Shown here piece after piece: positions 46,991-51,289 of a DNA stretch of 51,289 nucleotides. The stretch's first letter is position 1. Every line of letters starts with the position of its first letter. The stretch spans positions 1 to 51,289 of the forward strand of contig JANRCR010000050.1 of NCBI GenBank assembly GCA_030726915.1. The letters are read 5' to 3'. The stretch comes from Candidatus Nanopelagicales bacterium. GTDB lineage: Bacteria > Actinomycetota > Actinomycetes > S36-B12. A model generated the notes under the pieces. The model made no database searches. It saw nothing but the letters and a program-made list of their open reading frames with translations, and was not told the origin of the DNA. Position numbers and translations under genes: made by a program.

Positions 46991-48592
46991 GTGAGCACAC
47001 CTCGCCCCAAGAAGAAGCTCGGACCCGTCGCTCTCGTGGCGGCTGGTCCCGGTGACCCTGAGTTGCTAACCCTGCGCGCAGCCGAGCTGCTCCGCAGCGC
47101 GGCACGCATCATCGCTGACTTCGACGCCGTCGAACTCGCGCGACCCTTCGTCGGCCCCGACGCCGAGTTGGTGGCTGCCGTGGATACCAGAGGCCTGCCC
47201 CTTGACCATGCTGGCCGCGCGAAGCTCGTTATCGAGTCGGCTCGAGACGGACGGCGCACAGTACGACTGCTGGCCGGTGACCCCGTCCTTGACGGATCAC
47301 TCGCTGTTGAGGCCGCCGCGCTGCGCAAGGCCAAGGTGCCCTTTGAGATCGCACCGGGTGTGAGCACCGCGATCGGCATCCCGGCCTACGCTGGCTTCGG
47401 TCTCACAGGACGACGCAGTCGTGAGGTGCACATCGTCAGCGCCGCCGATCCGGATATCGACTGGATGGTCCTCGCGCGCGATCGCGTCACCGTCGTCATC
47501 CCAGACGGTGCCGACTCTGCCCCCGCTGTCGCGAAGTCCCTCCTGGGAGCAGGTCGCTCCGGTGACACCCCGATGATCATCACGCGGGGTGGCACCACGG
47601 TGGAGCAGCGGTCCATCGTGACGACGTTGGACGATGTCGCCAATGATGTGAAGTTGGCCAAGCAGGCGGGCCCCGGTGTCGTCGTGGTGGGCGATGTCAT
47701 CGAGCAGCGCGACCGCATGGCGTGGTTCGACGTCAAGCCACTGTTTGGTTGGCGCGTCCTCGTCCCCCGCACCCAAGAGCGTTCCGATGATTTGCTGGAC
47801 CGACTCGTGCGCCTGGGTTCCATCCCGGTCGAGGTGTCCACGATCAGCGTGGAGCCACCCCGCACGCCCCAGCAGATGGAGCGTGCCGTGCACGGCCTCG
47901 TGTCGGGTCGCTTTGAGTGGATCGGCTTCACCAGCGTTAACGCCGTACGCGCGGTCCGCGAAAAACTTGAGCAGTATGGCCTGGATGCGAGGTCCTTTGC
48001 TGGTCTCAAGGTCGCCGCTGTCGGAGTTGATACCGCCGCCGCCCTGGTCGCCTTTGGTGTGCAGCCTGACTTGATGCCGACCGGGGAGGCATCAACGGCC
48101 GCACTCCTTGATGAGTGGCCGCCCTACGACAGCCTCATGGACCCGATCAACCGGGTGTTCCTCCCACGCGCCGATATTGCGACGGAGACCCTGGGTGCCG
48201 GTCTGGCCGAGTTGGGCTGGGAGGTTGAAGACGTCACCGCCTACCGCACGGTACGTGCCGCACCACCTCCCGCCGAAACTCGCGAGGCGATCAAGTCCGG
48301 CGGTTTCGATGCGGTGCTCTTCACCTCGAGCAGCACGGTGCGCAACCTCGTCGGGATCGCGGGCAAGCCGCACACCACGACGGTGGTGGCATGTATCGGT
48401 CCGCAGACGGCCAAGACCGCGGAGGAGCACGGCCTGCGCGTTGACGTCCTCGCTGAGGAACCGACGCCCGTGTCCCTCGCCGAGGCACTGGCTGCCCACG
48501 GCGAGGAGTTGCGCCTTGCCGCACTCGCGGCTGGTGAATCGTCGTGGCGACCCAGTCGTCGACGGGCTGCAGCGCGCCGCAAGGCCACGTGA
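46991..48592 (+). CDS. hemD: CobA-HemD fusion: degenerate uroporphyrinogen-III methyltransferase domain plus uroporphyrinogen-III synthase
   Basis: The 533-residue protein joins a CobA-like half (about 1-250) to a HemD half (about 255-505). CobA retains AAGPGDPELLTLRA and PFEIAPGVSTAIGIPAYAG, but the usual GGDPFIFGRGGEE reads LLAGDPVLDGSLAVEA and the YDRLV region is lost. I recall the same degeneracy in other actinobacterial fusions, so methyltransferase activity is doubtful. HemD shows FGWRVLVPRT, FEWIGFTSVNAVRAV and VLFTSSSTVRNL. It cyclises hydroxymethylbilane to uroporphyrinogen III. GTG 46991 has GAAGGGGA upstream. The hem genes that make its substrate are absent from this locus. Confidence 0.92.
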   Translation: MSTPRPKKKLGPVALVAAGPGDPELLTLRAAELLRSAARIIADFDAVELARPFVGPDAELVAAVDTRGLPLDHAGRAKLVIESARDGRRTVRLLAGDPVLDGSLAVEAAALRKAKVPFEIAPGVSTAIGIPAYAGFGLTGRRSREVHIVSAADPDIDWMVLARDRVTVVIPDGADSAPAVAKSLLGAGRSGDTPMIITRGGTTVEQRSIVTTLDDVANDVKLAKQAGPGVVVVGDVIEQRDRMAWFDVKPLFGWRVLVPRTQERSDDLLDRLVRLGSIPVEVSTISVEPPRTPQQMERAVHGLVSGRFEWIGFTSVNAVRAVREKLEQYGLDARSFAGLKVAAVGVDTAAALVAFGVQPDLMPTGEASTAALLDEWPPYDSLMDPINRVFLPRADIATETLGAGLAELGWEVEDVTAYRTVRAAPPPAETREAIKSGGFDAVLFTSSSTVRNLVGIAGKPHTTTVVACIGPQTAKTAEEHGLRVDVLAEEPTPVSLAEALAAHGEELRLAALAAGESSWRPSRRRAAARRKAT

Positions 48593-49242
48593 GTCCAGCA
48601 GTGGCAGATGAGCGCACTGTCGTCCACGTCCTACGGCATGGGGAGGTCCACAATCCGGAGGGCGTCCTCTACGGACGCCTGCCGGACTTCCATCTGTCTG
48701 ACCGTGGTCGGGAGATGGCCGACCGAGCGGCGGCCGCATTGGCGGACCGTGATGTGGTCTCGGTCATCGCGTCACCCCTTGACCGCGCTCAGGAGACCGC
48801 CGGGCCCATCGCGTCGGTGCACGGACTGGAGATCATCACCGACCCCCGCGTGATCGAGGCGGGCAATGTCTTTGAAGGCCAACGGGTGGGCGTGGGTGAC
48901 GGTGTCCTGCGCCAGCCACGCGCGTGGCGTCACCTGTGGAATCCCATCACACCCTCGTGGGGTGAGCCCTATGTCGACCTCGCCGACCGCATGACCGATG
49001 CGATCCGGGATGCACGCGATCAGGCTCGCGGACACGAAGGGGTCATCGTCAGCCACCAATTGCCCATTTGGATCGCTCGACTCCACGCTGAAGACCGACG
49101 ACTCTGGCATGATCCGCGCCGGCGCGAGTGTTCGCTGGCCTCCCTCACCTCCTTTGAGTTCGACGGGGATCGACTCGCCAAGGTCTCCTACTCCGAGCCC
49201 GCCGCGGACCTCCTTCCGGGGGCGCGGGGACGCGGAGCCTGA
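48589..49242 (+). CDS. Histidine phosphatase family protein
   Basis: The phosphoglycerate-mutase-like core shows VLRHGEVHNPEGVLYGRL with the RHG nucleophile, the SPLDRAQETA segment, and VSHQLPIWIARL with the second histidine. It is 217 residues, probably acting on a small phosphoester. In Mycobacterium a similar gene lies between hemL and tlpA (recalled Rv0525), but here it directly follows cobA-hemD with a GTGA overlap at 48589. The frame from 48544 is inside cobA-hemD. Confidence 0.88.
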   Translation: MSPAVADERTVVHVLRHGEVHNPEGVLYGRLPDFHLSDRGREMADRAAAALADRDVVSVIASPLDRAQETAGPIASVHGLEIITDPRVIEAGNVFEGQRVGVGDGVLRQPRAWRHLWNPITPSWGEPYVDLADRMTDAIRDARDQARGHEGVIVSHQLPIWIARLHAEDRRLWHDPRRRECSLASLTSFEFDGDRLAKVSYSEPAADLLPGARGRGA

Positions 49243-49264
49243 CGTTCCGTGTGACGATCAAGGT

Positions 49265-49828
49265 ATGCGATGCATGCGACCGCTAGGCCTCGTCGCCGTG
49301 GCAATGGCGGCTCTGCTCCTCACGGCCTGTGGCGCATCGGACGCTGACACCGGGACGGCCTTTGTGGCTGGCGACGGCTCGATCGTGCTCATCGCACCTG
49401 ATGAGCGCCAGCCAGCCCCCGACCTCGTGGGACCAACTCTCGAAGGCGGGGAGTTCCGGCTCTCCGATCACCTCGGGGATGTCGTGGTCCTCAACGTGTG
49501 GGCGTCCTGGTGTGCACCGTGCCGGGCGGAGGCACCGGTGCTGGAGGATGTCTGGCGCGAGGTGAAGGATGACGGTGTTCAATTCGTGGGACTCGATACC
49601 AGGGACACGGAGGCTGCTGCCCTCGCCTTTCTCGACCGGTATGGCGTGACCTACCCCAACGTCATCGACACCGATGGACGCCTTCAGTTGCTCTTCAGCG
49701 ACACGCTGCCACCGCAGGCGATCCCGTCGACGCTCGTGGTGGATCGCGAGGGCAGAGTCGCAGGTCGAATACTCGGCCGCGTGACGGATGCCACTTTGAC
49801 CGCCCTCATTGACGACGTCGCACGCTGA
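49265..49828 (+). CDS. TlpA/ResA-like thioredoxin-fold lipoprotein
   Basis: The 187-residue protein has a lipoprotein signal with lipobox LLTAC (Cys22) and a thioredoxin domain with active site WASWCAPCRAE (Cys83, Cys86) and a cis-proline loop QAIPSTLVVD. Anchored outside, it would reduce apocytochrome c cysteines before heme attachment, together with CcdA and ResB encoded next. ATG 49265 is chosen with a weak AAGG upstream; ATG 49274 (three residues later) is equally good for the signal. The frame open from 48998 is inside the phosphatase gene. Confidence 0.9.
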   Translation: MRCMRPLGLVAVAMAALLLTACGASDADTGTAFVAGDGSIVLIAPDERQPAPDLVGPTLEGGEFRLSDHLGDVVVLNVWASWCAPCRAEAPVLEDVWREVKDDGVQFVGLDTRDTEAAALAFLDRYGVTYPNVIDTDGRLQLLFSDTLPPQAIPSTLVVDREGRVAGRILGRVTDATLTALIDDVAR

Positions 49829-49867
49829 TGCACCTGCGGCTGGGAGCGCACGGCCCCGAGCACGAAT

Positions 49868-49873
49868 TAGGCT
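49868..49873 (+). promoter_or_regulatory. -10 box of a predicted leaderless transcript (ccdA)
   Basis: TAGGCT lies 6 nt before the GTG at 49880, with no Shine-Dalgarno. Confidence 0.5.
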
Positions 49874-49879
49874 GAGCTC

Positions 49880-50647
49880 GTGGGCATAGGGGAGATCGTC
49901 GTCAGCGGGAGTCTGATTTTCGCTATCCTCCTGGCGTTTGCCGCCGGGGTTGTCTCCTTCGCCAGCCCGTGCGTGTTGCCCCTGGCACCGGGCTATCTGT
50001 CCTACGTAACGGGGCTCACGGGTGCCGAGATTGCGGGTGAGGAGCGCAGCGGCACCACCGTGGTGGCCGTCAAGAGCCGCGTCTTCCTGGGCAGCATCCT
50101 CTTCGTCATGGGCTTCTCCGTCGTCTTTGTCTCCTACGGGCTCCTCTTCGGGGGCTTGGGATCTGTCCTCTTGGAGTATCAGCCCATCATCAGCCGCATC
50201 CTCGGCGTCGTTGTCATCGTCATGGGGTTGTCCTTCATGGGCGTGATTCCGGGCATGCAGCGCGAATGGCGCATGCATCGCATGCCGTCGTACAGCGTGT
50301 GGGGTGCCCCCGCGCTCGGAGTCCTTTTTGGCCTGGGCTGGACGCCCTGCATCGGGCCGGCCCTGACAGCCGTGCAAAGCCTTGCCTTCACCGAGGCGAG
50401 TGCTGCCCGGGGAGCACTGCTGTCCTTCGTCTACTGCCTCGGTCTGGGGCTGCCCTTCATCCTGCTCGGCCTCCTCTTTCGGCAGGCGGCAGGTGCGCTG
50501 GCATGGGTGCGGAGCCACTACGTGCTGATCATGCGCCTTGGTGGGGCGATGCTCGTCGCCATTGGAATCTTGCTCCTCACGGGGGCCTGGGACTCGCTCA
50601 CGATCTGGATGCGCACCATCGCCCCTGGCTTTGAGACACCCCTCTAG
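49880..50647 (+). CDS. ccdA: Cytochrome c biogenesis protein CcdA
   Basis: The 255-residue protein with about six membrane helices carries electrons across the membrane from thioredoxin. Active cysteines are Cys31 in FASPCVLPLAPGYLSYVTGL and Cys157 in GLGWTPCIGPAL. The sequence is typical of the short CcdA family. GTG 49880 is leaderless-type (TAGGCT 6 nt upstream), although the gene lies 51 nt behind tlpA and may also be in its operon. ResB follows. Confidence 0.95.
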   Translation: MGIGEIVVSGSLIFAILLAFAAGVVSFASPCVLPLAPGYLSYVTGLTGAEIAGEERSGTTVVAVKSRVFLGSILFVMGFSVVFVSYGLLFGGLGSVLLEYQPIISRILGVVVIVMGLSFMGVIPGMQREWRMHRMPSYSVWGAPALGVLFGLGWTPCIGPALTAVQSLAFTEASAARGALLSFVYCLGLGLPFILLGLLFRQAAGALAWVRSHYVLIMRLGGAMLVAIGILLLTGAWDSLTIWMRTIAPGFETPL

Positions 50648-50693
50648 CCCCCCGGGAGCGCACCGTGTCGTCTCGGGGCAGACTGGAAGCGAG

Positions 50694-51289
50694 ATGACCA
50701 CAGCGACCGATCAGATGACCACCGAGCCGGCCAGTCCGCCGCCGCTCGACGGTACTGGTTTCCTGCGCTGGTGCTGGCGCCAGTTGACCAGCATGAGGAT
50801 CGCCCTCATCCTGCTTTTCCTGCTCGCCCTGGCGTCCATCCCGGGATCGGTCTTACCCCAGCGTGGCCTGGATCCGATCCGGGTGACGGACTGGATGGAG
50901 GGCAATCCGACCTGGGGTCCCATCCTGGACCGGTTGGGTTTCTTCGATGTGTTTTCGGCGCCGTGGTTTGCAGCCATCTACCTCCTGCTCTGTATTTCCG
51001 TCATCGGATGCGTCCTGCCGCGCAGTCGGTTGCACTGGAGGGCACTTCGGAGTAGCCCACCCGCTGCCCCCCGTCGACTCGATCGACTGGCTGCCCACCG
51101 CGCGTGGCAGAGCTCGGCCACTGCCGATGACGTACTCGACGCGGCAGCAGCCACCCTGCGCAAGCGCCGCTGGCGCGTCGCTCGTGGTGGTGGGTGGGTG
51201 GCTGCAGAGAAGGGCTACTGGCGCGAGACCGGCAATCTTGTGTTCCACGCGGCGCTCATCGTGCTCATCGTGGGGGTTGCCTACGGTGC
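50694..51289 (+). CDS. resB: Cytochrome c biogenesis protein ResB (partial, cut by the window end)
   Basis: An open frame without a stop runs from ATG 50694 to the window end (198 codons). A soluble N-terminus is followed by LTSMRIALILLFLLALASIP, GSVLPQRG, a helix (APWFAAIYLLLCISVIGCVLP) and, at the end, a further helix beginning NLVFHAALIVLIVGVAYG. This is the ResB/Ccs1 start, the membrane component of system II cytochrome c maturation that delivers heme to apocytochromes with CcsA. GGAAG lies a few bases before the ATG. Confidence 0.9.
   Translation, partial: MTTATDQMTTEPASPPPLDGTGFLRWCWRQLTSMRIALILLFLLALASIPGSVLPQRGLDPIRVTDWMEGNPTWGPILDRLGFFDVFSAPWFAAIYLLLCISVIGCVLPRSRLHWRALRSSPPAAPRRLDRLAAHRAWQSSATADDVLDAAAATLRKRRWRVARGGGWVAAEKGYWRETGNLVFHAALIVLIVGVAYG

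Noticed and set aside
50647-50693. Terminator between ccdA and resB
   Set aside because: The GCCCC/GGGGC arms are distant and no T-run follows; ccdA-resB is expected to be co-transcribed.

Overview
The window reads as chromosomal core DNA of a high-GC actinomycete (Actinomycetota). The evidence is strong GC bias at third codon positions, frequent GTG starts, TANNNT-type -10 boxes, and gene order close to that of Mycobacterium and Streptomyces (recalled, not searched). Genes typical of the phylum are present: ppa-dacB-DUF2342-tilS-hpt-ftsH-folEPBK-DUF3180, clpC, disA-radA, an Rv0495c-like cysteine protein beside ppx, proC, a BldC/excisionase-type HTH with the 32-residue ribosomal protein bS22, and rex upstream of cobA-hemD. 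No phage, IS, CRISPR array, rRNA or tRNA gene was seen. No stretch above 300 bases lacks a gene. Tight packing and sixteen 4-nt ATGA/GTGA overlaps suggest a compact, perhaps free-living aquatic, genome; the habitat is a guess.

Layout. 1-4649: a GTGGGA repeat abutting a promoter, then thiolase, the FadB-type multifunctional enzyme, a TetR regulator and a degenerate histidine phosphatase (fatty-acid beta-oxidation). 4686-10249: membrane protein, NUDIX hydrolase, ppa, dacB, metallopeptidase, tilS, hpt. 10389-15609: ftsH and the folate operon folE-folP-folB-folK, DUF3180 and a small orphan. 15636-24557: an orphan NuoD-like protein divergent from two PH-domain membrane proteins, a MidA/NDUFAF7-type methyltransferase, DUF2520, panC, nadB, nadC and coaX (pantothenate, NAD and CoA synthesis). 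24579-34706: lysS, argA-type acetyltransferase, amidase, clpC, an unknown membrane protein, mutY, a membrane-anchored protein, disA and radA.

A 20-bp tandem and inverted repeat cluster at 34752-34870 marks the junction to a second conserved block: cysteine-rich protein, ppx, CtpE-like P-type ATPase, TIM-barrel isomerase, TetR, proC, acuC, HTH, bS22, epimerase, acyltransferase, HAD phosphatase, glutaredoxin-like protein, rex, cobA-hemD, histidine phosphatase, tlpA, ccdA and the start of resB (cytochrome c maturation).

The points most worth a second look are: (i) hemA, hemC, hemB and hemL are all missing from a locus that normally carries them, although cobA-hemD and the cytochrome c maturation genes remain; (ii) an orphan NuoD-like protein keeps the arginine that mitochondrial NDUFAF7 methylates in NDUFS2, and a MidA/NDUFAF7-type methyltransferase lies in the same locus; (iii) eleven genes have a TANNNT box 6-8 nt before the start codon, implying widespread leaderless transcripts; (iv) a G-rich hexamer array abuts the thiolase promoter; (v) DisA has RHS in place of the RHR motif.
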